From: Enhydrobacter sp.
Lineage (GTDB): Bacteria > Pseudomonadota > Alphaproteobacteria > Reyranellales > Reyranellaceae
DNA: 64,000 nt
Assembly: GCF_030246845.1 (NCBI RefSeq)
Contig: NZ_CP126889.1
Span: 3,467,001-3,531,000, forward strand
Direction: 5' to 3'
Shown here one piece after another: positions 16,061-24,776 of this stretch. The notes below the pieces were generated by a model, which was given only the letters and a program-made list of their open reading frames with translations, was not told where the DNA came from and did not search any database. Position 1 is the first letter of the stretch, and each line of letters starts with the position of its first letter. A program made the translations under genes and the position numbers.

Positions 16061-16852
16061 CTAGCGTCCTCCCGCGACGGGCAGGGTCGTGCCCGTAATG
16101 TAGTTCGCTTCGTCGGAAGCAAGATAGAGCACGGCGTTGGCGACGTCGTCCGGCACTCCGATCCGGCGAAGCGGTGTGGCGCGTATGGGACCGTATTCCA
16201 GATGCTCGATCTTGCGGAAGCCGGGGCCTGTCCGCTCGGTCTCGATCGGCCCGGGCGCGACCGCATTCACGGTCACGCCGTATTCGGCAAGTTCCAGGGC
16301 CACGCCGCGCGTGAAGCCATGGATGCCCGCCTTGGCCGCCGAATAGGCCGAGTTTCCGCTGTAGTAGGCGGCCCAGGGTGTGCCCTCGCGCGCGCCGGAC
16401 GAGAGATTGATGATCCGCCCCGAACGGTGCGCGCGCATATGGGCCGCCGCCTCGCGCGTGCACAGGAATGCCGAGCGCAGATTGAGGCGGATGACATGAT
16501 CCCAGTCTTCCGCTGTCGCCTCCCAGATCCGGCCCGACGTTCCGCCGCCGACGTCGTTCACCAGGATGTCGATCCGGCCATGTTGGCCAAGTGCCGCGGC
16601 GAACAGAGCCTTCACGGCGCTTTCGTCCGTGACGTCGGCGGTGATCGCCTGGGAGGGCGCATTGCCGTCGGCTGCGCCGATCAGGCGGCCGGTTTCGACA
16701 AGCCCCTGCTCATCGATGTCGACGATGACCAGCGACGCGCCTTCCTCGGCCAGGCGCCGCGCGATGGCCCGGCCGATGCCCGCGGCGGCGCCCGTCACCA
16801 GAGCGACCTTGCCCGCGACTCGTCCGGGACGTCCTGCCACGCGTTCCTCCAA
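16061..16852 (-). CDS. Short-chain dehydrogenase/reductase
   Basis: A 263-residue classical SDR. The NAD(P) motif is TGAAAGIG (about residues 20-27), followed by VDID, whose acidic residue after the second strand suggests NAD+. NDVGGG replaces the usual NNAG. The catalytic Ser is in NLSSGA, with YSAAK further on. PGPIETE and the C-terminal ITGTTLPVAGG are typical. It is the first gene of a minus-strand run with two polysaccharide-deacetylase-like hydrolases, probably a catabolic or modification module of unknown substrate. Confidence 0.88.
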   Translation of the reverse strand: MEERVAGRPGRVAGKVALVTGAAAGIGRAIARRLAEEGASLVIVDIDEQGLVETGRLIGAADGNAPSQAITADVTDESAVKALFAAALGQHGRIDILVNDVGGGTSGRIWEATAEDWDHVIRLNLRSAFLCTREAAAHMRAHRSGRIINLSSGAREGTPWAAYYSGNSAYSAAKAGIHGFTRGVALELAEYGVTVNAVAPGPIETERTGPGFRKIEHLEYGPIRATPLRRIGVPDDVANAVLYLASDEANYITGTTLPVAGGR

Positions 16853-17038
16853 TCCGATTGGTCGGGTGAAAAGCTAGCACGTTATCGATCGCCTTCCAGA
16901 CTCGTCGGTCGACGCCGAGCCGACGCCAAAAGCCCTCATTGGTCACATCGCCAACACGCGCTGGTCACAGCCGTTCGCGGCCTGATTGGGTTATGCGATG
17001 TGCCAATCCCGGATACACACAAAATGAAGGAGGGCGCG

Positions 17039-18328
17039 TTGGCTTACCTGTGGCTCACGCTTTGCGATCCAGACCCGCAGACCAACGGCCAGTTCATCTA
17101 TTCCGGAGGGCTGATCCGCGCGGTCGCGAAGGCCGGCGTCGAGCTGAGCGTGCTCGGCCTCAGTCGGCAGCCGGGCTGTGCCCATCGCCGGCGCGAGCCC
17201 AATATCGACTGGCATTTCGCCGAAGATCGCCGGCTCAACCGGTGGAGGCGCACGGCCTCTCGCTTCCCGGCGTTCGCGCAGCGGACGCGTGTGCCGGACA
17301 TGCGGGCCGCGCTTGCCACACGTCTTGCGACCGGACGCTGGGACGCCGTCGTGCTCGACAGCATCAACGTCGGATGGGCACTGCCGCATGTCCTGCGCCA
17401 TCGTCGCCGCCATCCGCAGACCAGGATCGCCTATCTCGCCCAGAACGACGAGACCGCCGCCGCGCGCACGCTCGCCGAGGCGCAGAAGGGCTGGCGGCGC
17501 GCGGTCCGCACCGCCGATGCGGCGAAGACCCGCTGGCTGGAACGCCTGCTGCTGCGAACGGCCGACCTGGTGACGGCCGATTCGCCGGACGATTGCCGGA
17601 CCCTCGCTGCGCTGTCGCCGGGCAGGCCCGTCGTCTTCGTGCCGCCCGGCTATGACGGGACGCGCGTTCCCAGCCGGACGATCGACGCCACGCTGCCCCG
17701 GCGCGCCATCGTCGTCGGCAGTTTCGACTGGCCCGCCAAGCGGCTGAGCCTCGATGCCTTCCTCTCGACCGCGGCGCCCGTGTTCGCGGCCAACGGCATC
17801 GATCTGCAGATCGTCGGCCGCACCGAAGCCTCGCATGTCGCCGCCTTGCGCAAGCGGTTCCCGTCGGTCGAGGTCGTCGGCACGGTGCCCGACGTGCGCC
17901 CCTACATGGCCAACGCCCGCATCGCGCTGGTGCCGGACGTGCTGGGCGGGTTCAAGCTGAAGTCGCTCGACTATATCTTCAACCGGCTGCCGATCTTCGC
18001 CATGGATGGCGCCGTTCCGGGAACGCCGCTGGCCGAGGGCCGCGGCCTGCGCCTGTTCGCGAGCCATGCGGCCCTGGCTCGGGGCGTCGTCGACATGATC
18101 GACGACACGGCAAGCCTGAACGAGCAGCAGGAGACCGCTTACGCCTTGTCGGTCGGTCATTTCGATTGGCATGCGATCGGCCAGAGCCTGGTGCGGCATA
18201 TCCAGATGGCCCCGGTGGAACGGGCGAGAGGGCCGGCGAGGGACGGACGCTGCTCTCCGGTCATGTCGGCGCTCGGCGCCCTGCACATCGTCGCGGAACG
18301 CTGCTCGTCGGTGTTCGAATACGGCTGA
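17039..18328 (+). CDS. Glycosyltransferase, GT4-like
   Basis: A 429-residue protein with two Rossmann-like halves. The first part starts MAYLWLTLCDPDPQTNGQF (N-terminal acceptor domain). The second shows RRAIVVGSFDWPAKRLSL near residue 220, VEVVGTVPDVRPYM near 280 and ALVPDVLGGFKLKSLDYIF near 297, the nucleotide-sugar half of GT4-type transferases. I start at TTG 17039 because AAGGAGGG (17027-17034) lies 5 bases before it; an ATG at 17024 in the same frame overlaps that binding site. The sugar and acceptor are unknown. The last 40 residues look disordered. Confidence 0.75.
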   Translation: MAYLWLTLCDPDPQTNGQFIYSGGLIRAVAKAGVELSVLGLSRQPGCAHRRREPNIDWHFAEDRRLNRWRRTASRFPAFAQRTRVPDMRAALATRLATGRWDAVVLDSINVGWALPHVLRHRRRHPQTRIAYLAQNDETAAARTLAEAQKGWRRAVRTADAAKTRWLERLLLRTADLVTADSPDDCRTLAALSPGRPVVFVPPGYDGTRVPSRTIDATLPRRAIVVGSFDWPAKRLSLDAFLSTAAPVFAANGIDLQIVGRTEASHVAALRKRFPSVEVVGTVPDVRPYMANARIALVPDVLGGFKLKSLDYIFNRLPIFAMDGAVPGTPLAEGRGLRLFASHAALARGVVDMIDDTASLNEQQETAYALSVGHFDWHAIGQSLVRHIQMAPVERARGPARDGRCSPVMSALGALHIVAERCSSVFEYG

Positions 18329-18416
18329 TCCGATCGCACAGCGCATTGCAATTCACCGCGAAGCTGGGCAAAAGCGCGTCATCGTTCCCTCGTGCCCAGA
18401 AGTTCGATTGCGTTTC

Positions 18417-18851
18417 ATGCATAAGCGGAAGTGGAGTAAGGCCCTCGTCCATCTGCGCCCTTCCAGGATCGACGGCATAGGATGCTTTGCCGACATCGCC
18501 ATCAGGAAGGGCGAGTTCGTGCGGGTGTGGGATACCGAGGACAGCAAGTGGGTGACGCTCCGGGAGGCCCACGCCTCGCGCTACAAGGATCTCTACAAGC
18601 GCTACGGCATCAGGAGCGCCGGCGGCTACTGGGTGCCGGTCGATTTTCTGCGGATGTCGGCGGGCTGGTACATGAACCATTCGACCTCACCCAATCTGCA
18701 ATCCGACGACGGCGAGGTGACATACTTCGCGCTGCGGGACATTCCCGCCGGCGAGGAGCTCACGATCGACTATCGGCGGATGGACGAGCAGTTCGACAAC
18801 CTGAGCCGCGACGTCGTGATCGGCGAGCGGCCGCTCAGGAAGGCATCGTAG
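18417..18851 (+). CDS. SET-domain protein
   Basis: A 144-residue compact SET domain, the lysine-methyltransferase fold. Residues 20-30 carry RIDGIGCFADI (the N-terminal GxG-like strand). MNHSTSPNL near residue 84 is the NHSxxPN motif for AdoMet and substrate. GEELTIDY near 116 is the closing ELTxDY pseudoknot motif. Bacterial stand-alone SET proteins are usually of unknown target. The start MHKRKWSKALVH is the last ATG before the domain. No partner gene is evident; it is convergent with the DUF488 gene. Confidence 0.85.
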   Translation: MHKRKWSKALVHLRPSRIDGIGCFADIAIRKGEFVRVWDTEDSKWVTLREAHASRYKDLYKRYGIRSAGGYWVPVDFLRMSAGWYMNHSTSPNLQSDDGEVTYFALRDIPAGEELTIDYRRMDEQFDNLSRDVVIGERPLRKAS

Positions 18852-18863
18852 GCGGGATCGGCT

Positions 18864-19436
18864 TTACAGCAGCGGGCGCTGCTCGGGCGGGTAGGTGATC
18901 GTCCGGCCCTCGACGTGCGCGAAGCTCGTGAGGGCATGCGGACGCCAGCTCGTCTCGGACAGGATCTCGATCACCGGGACGCCGCGCACGCCGAGCGCAT
19001 CCGCGACCAGCGAGCGGTGGCAGCGCCAGGGAACGGCCTCGGCGCACATGATGGCGACGCGCTTGTCGGCCGCGAGCTGCAGCAGCGCCTCGAGGCCCGC
19101 CGTGAAGGCCGGAGTCTGCATATAGTCCGCATAGCCGCGGAAGCTTTCGTTGCGCCACCCGGTGTTGGGCGAATCCTTGCGCGGCCGGCGCAGGCCGCCG
19201 AGCGCCGGCAGAGCCCGGTAGTCGATGCCGTCCCGGTGCAGCGACGGACCGAGCGTGTCGCTGTTGAATTGCGGGTTGCGGCGCGAACGCGGCACCGTGC
19301 GGATGTCGACCAGCCGTTCGATGCCGTAGGTCCGCAGGAGGGCCGTGAAGCGCTCGATCGGCAGCGTCGAGTGCCCGACGGTGAAAAGGGCGCCCGGCGG
19401 CCAGGATGTCTCGTGCGGAGGGGTTGCGGGAGTCAT
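18864..19436 (-). CDS. DUF488 family protein
   Basis: A 190-residue DUF488 protein beginning with the hallmark FTVGHSTLPIERF and LVDIRTVPRSRRNPQFN near residues 18-60. MCAEAVPWRCHRSLVADAL near residue 131 holds the conserved Cys and His that have suggested a metal or nucleotide enzyme. The biochemical function of the family is not established. It is a monocistronic minus-strand gene ending 12 bases from the SET gene. Confidence 0.85.
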   Translation of the reverse strand: MTPATPPHETSWPPGALFTVGHSTLPIERFTALLRTYGIERLVDIRTVPRSRRNPQFNSDTLGPSLHRDGIDYRALPALGGLRRPRKDSPNTGWRNESFRGYADYMQTPAFTAGLEALLQLAADKRVAIMCAEAVPWRCHRSLVADALGVRGVPVIEILSETSWRPHALTSFAHVEGRTITYPPEQRPLL

Positions 19437-19570
19437 GCGGCAGAAGAACGCCGGCGCGGGGCATCCGGCGGGGGTGCGCCGGCAAAAAATTCGGCTTGAA
19501 GACGCGGGCGATCGGTCAAAAATCGGCGGAAGCCGACGTGCGCAGCCAGCCTTCGAGGGACCCGACCGCC

Positions 19571-19849
19571 ATGTCCAGCAAGCCCGCTTCTCCTGTCGTC
19601 AGCCAGCGGCCCGCCACGCGGGCGGACTTCCATCGCATCCTCGGCTCGCTCGAGGATCCGAAGATCATCGACATCCTGAAGCTCAACCCGACCGTCGCGG
19701 ATCTCGAGGAGGCGGCGATGTGCGTCATAGGCGACCACGACGTCCTCGCCAGGGGCGGCCACCAGGTGAGCAGCGTGGCGGTCCGCGTCGCCGAGATCAT
19801 CGCTGCCGACGAGGAGGAGGACGAGCCGCCGCCGGTGCCCGAAGCCTGA
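19571..19849 (+). CDS. Small acidic hypothetical protein
   Basis: A 92-residue protein starting MSSKPASPVVSQRPATRADF, with a helical core (about 20-75, including DPKIIDILKLNPTVADLEEA) and an acidic, proline-rich tail. No signal peptide, membrane segment or known motif is seen. Codon use matches its neighbours and the opposite-strand reading is poor, which supports a real gene. Function unknown. It is convergent with the SGNH hydrolase gene. Confidence 0.6.
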   Translation: MSSKPASPVVSQRPATRADFHRILGSLEDPKIIDILKLNPTVADLEEAAMCVIGDHDVLARGGHQVSSVAVRVAEIIAADEEEDEPPPVPEA

Positions 19850-19854
19850 CGGCG

Positions 19855-20967
19855 TCATCTCGTCGTTGCCGGCGAAGCCGGCGTTCCCTGCAGCAATTGG
19901 CGGGAGATGTAGTCCGCCATCCTCCGATGCCAGAGGGCATTGGGATGCCGATCGTGGATGCTGAGAATGTACTTGTCCGAGCTGTAGAAGTCCGGCACCG
20001 CATCGGTCATGCGGCTCAGACGAACGCCGCTTCCCGCCAGCCCCTCCTCGATCTGGCGTGCCGCGCCGTCGTTGCCGCCATCCCACAGGATCATGTCGAA
20101 CACGCTGCCGGGAAAGCGTTCGTGCGCGACGCGGGCCGACTGTCGGATGATGCCGTCGAGCAGGGCGATGTCCTCGCCGTCGATCCGGTACGGCCGGCCG
20201 AAGAACTTCTGCCAGACAACGGAGCCTGCCAGCGCATTCCCCATCCAGGCTGGCATCCAGCTTCCGGCTGCCGGGTCCGGATCGTCGAAATGGCCCTGCT
20301 GCACGACGGATCCGTCGGGCTGGAGCCGGAAGCGCGGGCCGTGCATGTCCCAGCGGTCCAGGCCAGCGGCCCGCGCGGCATGGTCGGGGATGCCGAGATA
20401 GACGAAGTATTTCGGCGCACACCGCACGGTCTCGCCGACCCGTCCCGACTGGAGGGCGGCCAGCATCTGATGGGCGCCGTAGCCGCTGAAGCCGAAATTG
20501 TAGGTGGCATAGCGGTCGGCCATCGCCTGCGAGACGAGGAAGGGGAAGTTCTGCCGGTCGCCCACGCCTTCGCCGAAGGTGATGGAATCGCCGAAGAACA
20601 CGACGCATTCCTTCGCCGAGGCCGCCGCCTGGGTGGTGACCCGCAGGCCCTGCGCGCTGGTGGTGTAGACGACGTCGTAGATCGGCTCGGTGCCGTAGAG
20701 CTTGCGGGCGGTCACGCTCGCGTTCGCATCGGGCGCATAGCCCAGGACCTCGTCCCGGTGGGTGAAGCCGTTGACGATCGAGCCCTCCATGCGCGTGCCG
20801 TCGCCCTGGGCCTGCTGGCGCTCGAGATAGAACTCGAACAGCGTCAGCGCCCCGACCACGGCCGCGAGGTTGACGCAGAGGAGGGTCCATGTCCGGCGCC
20901 GCCTCAGGATCCAGCCGAGGAAGGCGAGCCCGACGGCGATGACGAGGAGGGCGACCGGGACCGTCAC
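19855..20967 (-). CDS. Membrane-anchored SGNH/GDSL hydrolase
   Basis: A 370-residue protein. Two hydrophobic helices (about 3-20 and 27-46) anchor it in the inner membrane with the enzyme outside. VVFFGDSITFGEGVG (catalytic Ser128) is block I, NFGFSGYGAHQ the glycine block and HDRHPNALWH the Asp/His block, so the triad looks complete. Members are esterases or O-acetyl transfer/removal enzymes for cell-surface carbohydrates; the substrate is unknown. I start at GTG 20967, right before the first membrane helix; the frame stays open upstream but is arginine-rich and not coding-like. Confidence 0.75.
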   Translation of the reverse strand: MTVPVALLVIAVGLAFLGWILRRRRTWTLLCVNLAAVVGALTLFEFYLERQQAQGDGTRMEGSIVNGFTHRDEVLGYAPDANASVTARKLYGTEPIYDVVYTTSAQGLRVTTQAAASAKECVVFFGDSITFGEGVGDRQNFPFLVSQAMADRYATYNFGFSGYGAHQMLAALQSGRVGETVRCAPKYFVYLGIPDHAARAAGLDRWDMHGPRFRLQPDGSVVQQGHFDDPDPAAGSWMPAWMGNALAGSVVWQKFFGRPYRIDGEDIALLDGIIRQSARVAHERFPGSVFDMILWDGGNDGAARQIEEGLAGSGVRLSRMTDAVPDFYSSDKYILSIHDRHPNALWHRRMADYISRQLLQGTPASPATTR

Positions 20968-21201
20968 GCGCGTTTTCCTATGAGACGAAAGGGAAGAAAA
21001 AGAAGGAAGAGGCGAGCGCGGCGCAGAATGCCTGTGCGGCGGCCAAAATCCATCCTGAAAAGACGGCCGGACGCCCCGAAGGCCCTTGCGAGCGACAGCG
21101 CGAGCGACCATGTCTGAAAGACGGCGCCATTTGCGCCGCGATCGATCGTCGCCGTCCCGGCAGTATTTCACCGGTGTCGGGGCGAGAGAGGGGCCGTCGT
21201 C

Positions 21202-21828
21202 ATGCAGATCGTCAGGCAAGGGAGCAGGCACATCCTCCCGGGCCTTTTGTGCGCGCTCGCCGTGACGGCCTGCCTCGGCGCGACGGCGCAGGCAGAGGCG
21301 CCGGCGGCGAAGGTTCTCGCCTGGAGAGTCGAGCCGGATGCCCAGCCGTCGCACTATGCCGCCGTCGCGCCGTCGGAGACCAACCTCAATGTCGAGAGCG
21401 TCGTGCTGGCGTGCGAGAGGGCGGGCGACCGCAATGTCCTGCAGCTCCAGCTCTATCTCACCGACGATGGCCCGTTGCTGCCCCGGGGCGCCACGACGGC
21501 GGACCTCAAGGATCAGCCGCGGGCCGAGATCGCGATCGATGGTCGGGTCTTTCCGGTGAGCCTGCTGTTCGGCGACGCTTACGCGGTGCTGGCCGACCGG
21601 CAGGTGGAGGGCTTCGCCGCACTGTCCGACGGTTTCGTCGATGCCATGGCCAACGGTCGCCGCATGATCTTGCGGCTCGATCTTGTCGCCGCCCAGCCCG
21701 GCGCGGCCGACGCCTTCGACGGCGAGGCGGTGGTCGATCTGAAAGCGGGCGGCGGCAGCGCGGCCATCGAGGCCGTGCGACGCTGCGCCTCGCCCGCGAC
21801 CGGCCGGACCGTCGGCCTCGACCGCTGA
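21202..21828 (+). CDS. Exported hypothetical protein
   Basis: A 208-residue protein with a signal peptide (positively charged start, hydrophobic LLCALAVTACLGATAQA, cleavage after about residue 31). The mature part has alternating strands and two cysteines (about residues 70 and 196) that could form a disulfide. No known domain is recognised. It is probably periplasmic. About 230 bases without a gene separate it from the divergent SGNH hydrolase. Function unknown. Confidence 0.7.
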   Translation: MQIVRQGSRHILPGLLCALAVTACLGATAQAEAPAAKVLAWRVEPDAQPSHYAAVAPSETNLNVESVVLACERAGDRNVLQLQLYLTDDGPLLPRGATTADLKDQPRAEIAIDGRVFPVSLLFGDAYAVLADRQVEGFAALSDGFVDAMANGRRMILRLDLVAAQPGAADAFDGEAVVDLKAGGGSAAIEAVRRCASPATGRTVGLDR

Positions 21829-21856
21829 GCCGGACCCGGCCGGACGCGCCGCGCGG

Positions 21857-22300
21857 TCAGGCCTTGACGCGATTGCTCGCGCGGCAATTGCATTTGTCGA
21901 TCTGGTGCAGCTCGACCATGTTGCCGCACGGATCGTTGAGGAAGACCTGCAGCGAATCCGGGCTCGTCAGCCCCTCGATCTGCCAGTAGGGCACGCCCAT
22001 GCGGTCGAGCTCGGCGCGGGTCTGGATGATATCGGCCACCGCCAGCGCGACATGCGGCAGGGTGGGATCCTGACCCGGCCCTATCGCCGCCGGCGAAGGC
22101 TGGGCGCCGCCGAACAGATGGATCTGGCCGACCTCGCCGACATTGATCCACATGCCCGGGATGCCGGGAATGGTCGGCCGGCCGGGATCGCGTTCGAGGC
22201 CGAGCACGCCGGTGTAGAACGTCTCCAGCGCCTTCATCTTCCGGTCTTCCGCGTCGATGCGGAAGCCGGTGTGGTGGATTTCCAGGACCTTGATCGCCAT
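21857..22300 (-). CDS. VOC/glyoxalase-superfamily protein
   Basis: A 147-residue vicinal-oxygen-chelate protein. VLEIHHTGFRI near the start supplies the first metal histidine. LPHVALAVADI near residue 80 gives the second, and LQVFLNDPCGNMVELHQ near 118-134 ends with the glutamate of the usual His/Glu metal site. The family includes dioxygenases, glyoxalases and resistance proteins; the substrate cannot be told. The cysteine-containing tail KCNCRASNR is unusual. It is divergent from the amidotransferase-like hydrolase gene. Confidence 0.8.
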   Translation of the reverse strand: MAIKVLEIHHTGFRIDAEDRKMKALETFYTGVLGLERDPGRPTIPGIPGMWINVGEVGQIHLFGGAQPSPAAIGPGQDPTLPHVALAVADIIQTRAELDRMGVPYWQIEGLTSPDSLQVFLNDPCGNMVELHQIDKCNCRASNRVKA

Positions 22301-22548
22301 CGCTCGAACTCCTCCGCTTGCGGCTCGATGTTTCTCGACGGGCCCGCCGCTGTCGAGGCGAAATCGCCGGGCCCGACCGTCGAGCGGAGCAAGGCCGGTG
22401 CCGGGCGAGGGTGGGAGCGGGCACGAGACTGGGCCGCCGAGGCCGCCGGCAGGGACGTGCCAGCGACATCGACCCCGAGGCGAAGACTCGCCCGCGGCGC
22501 GAAAACCGGCTTAACTGGAAGGGCAATATTTTCTGCGTGAGCGCCTGG

Positions 22549-23328
22549 ATGAGAAAACCGGTGGTGGGCGTGATCGGAAGCGCCCACCTGATCAACGACC
22601 GTCACAATGTGCAGATCGTCGGCCAGCGCAATCTGCGCGCCGTCGCGGAGGTCGCGGGCGCGCTTCCGCTGATGTTCGCCGGCACGCCGGACATCACCGA
22701 CATCGACGCCCTGCTCGGCGCCGTCGACGGCATCCTGCTGACCGGCGCGCGCGCCAACGTCCATCCGTCGTGCTTCGGCGTCGAGCCCGACGCCCGGCAC
22801 GAACCCTACGACCCCGATCGCGATGCGATGGCGCTGGCGCTGATCGAGGCCTGCGTCGAGCGGGGCGTGCCGCTGTTCGGCATCTGCCGCGGGCTGCAGG
22901 AGATGAACGTCGCGTTCGGCGGCTCGCTGCATCCCGAGATCCGCGAGCTGCCGGGGCGCATGAACCATCGCATGCCGCGCCTGGCGAACGGCGAGATCCA
23001 TCCCGATCCGCAGGTCGTGTTCGCCGACCGCCACGAGGTGCGGCTCGCGCCGCAGGGCGAGTTCGCGCGCCTTCTCGGCTGCGACACGATCCGGGTGAAC
23101 TCGCTGCACGGCCAGGGCATTCTCGAGCCCGGCCGGCGGATCGTGGTCGAGGGCGTGGCGGAGGACGGCACGATCGAGGCGATCCGCATCGCCGACGCGC
23201 GATCGTTCGCGCTGGGCGTCCAGTGGCACGCCGAATACGATCCGCAACGCAACCCCGTCAACCGCACCCTGTTCGAGGCGTTCGGCGCGGCCCTGCGCGA
23301 CCGCCGGGCCGGCGGTGCAATGGAATGA
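22549..23328 (+). CDS. Gamma-glutamyl-gamma-aminobutyrate hydrolase family protein
   Basis: A 259-residue class I glutamine-amidotransferase-like hydrolase (peptidase C26, PuuD type). GICRGLQEMNVAFGG near residues 113-127 carries the nucleophilic cysteine, and GVQWHAEYD near 225 the His and Glu of the triad. PuuD cleaves gamma-glutamyl-GABA in putrescine breakdown; no other puu gene is nearby, so the true substrate is open. I start at ATG 22549 (MRKPVVGVIG); a GTG 12 bases earlier is possible. DUF1326 follows 22 bases later. Confidence 0.85.
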   Translation: MRKPVVGVIGSAHLINDRHNVQIVGQRNLRAVAEVAGALPLMFAGTPDITDIDALLGAVDGILLTGARANVHPSCFGVEPDARHEPYDPDRDAMALALIEACVERGVPLFGICRGLQEMNVAFGGSLHPEIRELPGRMNHRMPRLANGEIHPDPQVVFADRHEVRLAPQGEFARLLGCDTIRVNSLHGQGILEPGRRIVVEGVAEDGTIEAIRIADARSFALGVQWHAEYDPQRNPVNRTLFEAFGAALRDRRAGGAME

Positions 23329-23350
23329 CCGGCAACAGGGAGCGATCGCC

Positions 23351-23974
23351 ATGGCGCAGAAGACCTGGGAGCTGAGCGGCCAATACATGGAGAGCTGCAA
23401 CTGCGACTATCTCTGCCCCTGCATCTTCACCAATCCGCAGGCTTCGGCGACGCACGAGCATTGCACGGCTCTCATGGTCTATCGCATCGATCGCGGCCGT
23501 CATCGCGAGATCTCGCTCGACGGCCTTAAGTTCGCGCTGGTCATCCGCTCCGGCCGCGTCATGTCGGACGGCGGCTGGATATTCGGCGTCGTCGTCGATG
23601 AAACCGCGAACGAAACGCAGCGACAGGCGCTCGCCGCCATCGCCGGCGGCACGGCCGGCGGGCCGCCGCAGATGATCCGCGACAATCTGGTGAGCGACTT
23701 CCGCGGCATCGAATACCGGCCGATCGAGTTCACGGCCGACGGCCTGCATCGCGCGGCGAGCATCCCGGGCGTGCTCGCCTTCGCGATCGACGGCGTGGCG
23801 TCGCGCAACCGCTCCGGCGAGCCGTTCTATATCGACAATACCGCGCACCCGGCGAACCGGCGGCTCGCGCTGGCGAGGGCCAGCAATCTCGAGGTGCAGG
23901 GCTTCGGTCTCGCCCTCGGCCTGGCCGGCAAGGGCAACAATGGGCATTTTGCGCCCTTCGCCTGGGGCGCCTGA
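23351..23974 (+). CDS. DUF1326 domain protein
   Basis: A 207-residue DUF1326 protein. Near the N-terminus ESCNCDYLCPC (Cys16, 18, 22 and 24) is the family's cysteine motif, which looks made for binding a metal ion. No signal peptide or membrane helix is seen. The family has no firmly assigned function. GGGAG precedes the ATG. Its end overlaps the start of the DUF2182 membrane protein by 35 bases, a pairing I recall as common in proteobacteria, so the two probably act together in metal handling (inference). Confidence 0.85.
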   Translation: MAQKTWELSGQYMESCNCDYLCPCIFTNPQASATHEHCTALMVYRIDRGRHREISLDGLKFALVIRSGRVMSDGGWIFGVVVDETANETQRQALAAIAGGTAGGPPQMIRDNLVSDFRGIEYRPIEFTADGLHRAASIPGVLAFAIDGVASRNRSGEPFYIDNTAHPANRRLALARASNLEVQGFGLALGLAGKGNNGHFAPFAWGA

Positions 23975-24761
23975 GCCGTCGGCGCGGCCGGCCGCGGCCG
24001 GCTGGCCGTTCGACCGCCAGCGCGGCCTGATCGCGGGCGCCCTCGTCGCCCTGGTGGCGCTGTGCTGGCTCCATCTCGCCCGTCTCGCCGCCGACATGGC
24101 GGCGATGGATCCGGACATGACGATGCCGTCGGAGGGCGCCCTCGATCTCGTCCTCCTGCTCGCCATGTGGTGGATCATGATGATCGGCATGATGCTGCCC
24201 GGCGCCATGCCGATGATCCTGACCTTCGCCTCGATCGCCCGCACCGCGCGGGCGCGCGGCCAGCCCTATGTGCCGACCGCGATCTTCGCCGCGGGCTACC
24301 TCGTGGCCTGGGGCGGCTTCAGCGTCGTCGCGACGCTCGCGCAATGGGGGCTCGAGCAGGCGAGCCTCCTGTCGCCGATGGCGATGAGGATCACCAGCCC
24401 GGCAGCAGGCGGCGCCCTGTTCGTCGCCGCTGGCCTCTACCAGCTGACGCCGCTCAAGCGGCGCTGCCTCAGCCACTGCCGCTCGCCGTTCGGCTTCGTG
24501 CTCAACCGCTGGCGAAGCGGGCTCGCCGGCGCGCTGGGCATGGGCCTCGAGCACGGCCTCTACTGTCTCGGCTGCTGCTGGGTCCTGATGGCACTGCTGT
24601 TCGCAGTCGGCGCCATGAACCTCCTGTGGGTGATCGGGCTCGCCGCCGTGGTCCTCGTCGAGAAGCTGTTCCCGTCCGGCGTCTGGATCGCCCGGATCGG
24701 CGGGCTCCTGCTGATCGCCTGGGGCGTGGCCTTGCTGGTTGGCAGCCTGCCGGGACCCTGA
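23940..24761 (+). CDS. DUF2182 predicted metal-binding membrane protein
   Basis: A 273-residue integral membrane protein with about six or seven helices. MWWIMMIGMMLPGAMPMI near residues 77-94 is the methionine-rich first signature of DUF2182. CLSHCRSPF near 178 and HGLYCLGCCWVLM near 201 are the later cysteine motifs. Methionine and cysteine clusters within membrane helices suggest soft-metal (copper-like) binding. It overlaps the DUF1326 gene by 35 bases. Transport versus scaffolding cannot be decided. Confidence 0.85.
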   Translation: MGILRPSPGAPEPSARPAAAGWPFDRQRGLIAGALVALVALCWLHLARLAADMAAMDPDMTMPSEGALDLVLLLAMWWIMMIGMMLPGAMPMILTFASIARTARARGQPYVPTAIFAAGYLVAWGGFSVVATLAQWGLEQASLLSPMAMRITSPAAGGALFVAAGLYQLTPLKRRCLSHCRSPFGFVLNRWRSGLAGALGMGLEHGLYCLGCCWVLMALLFAVGAMNLLWVIGLAAVVLVEKLFPSGVWIARIGGLLLIAWGVALLVGSLPGP

Positions 24762-24776
24762 CCGGTCTCGTCGCCG

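Noticed and set aside
14262..16064. A 600-codon plus-strand frame opposite the two deacetylases
   Set aside because: The minus-strand proteins carry complete metal-site motifs; the plus frame is a shadow.
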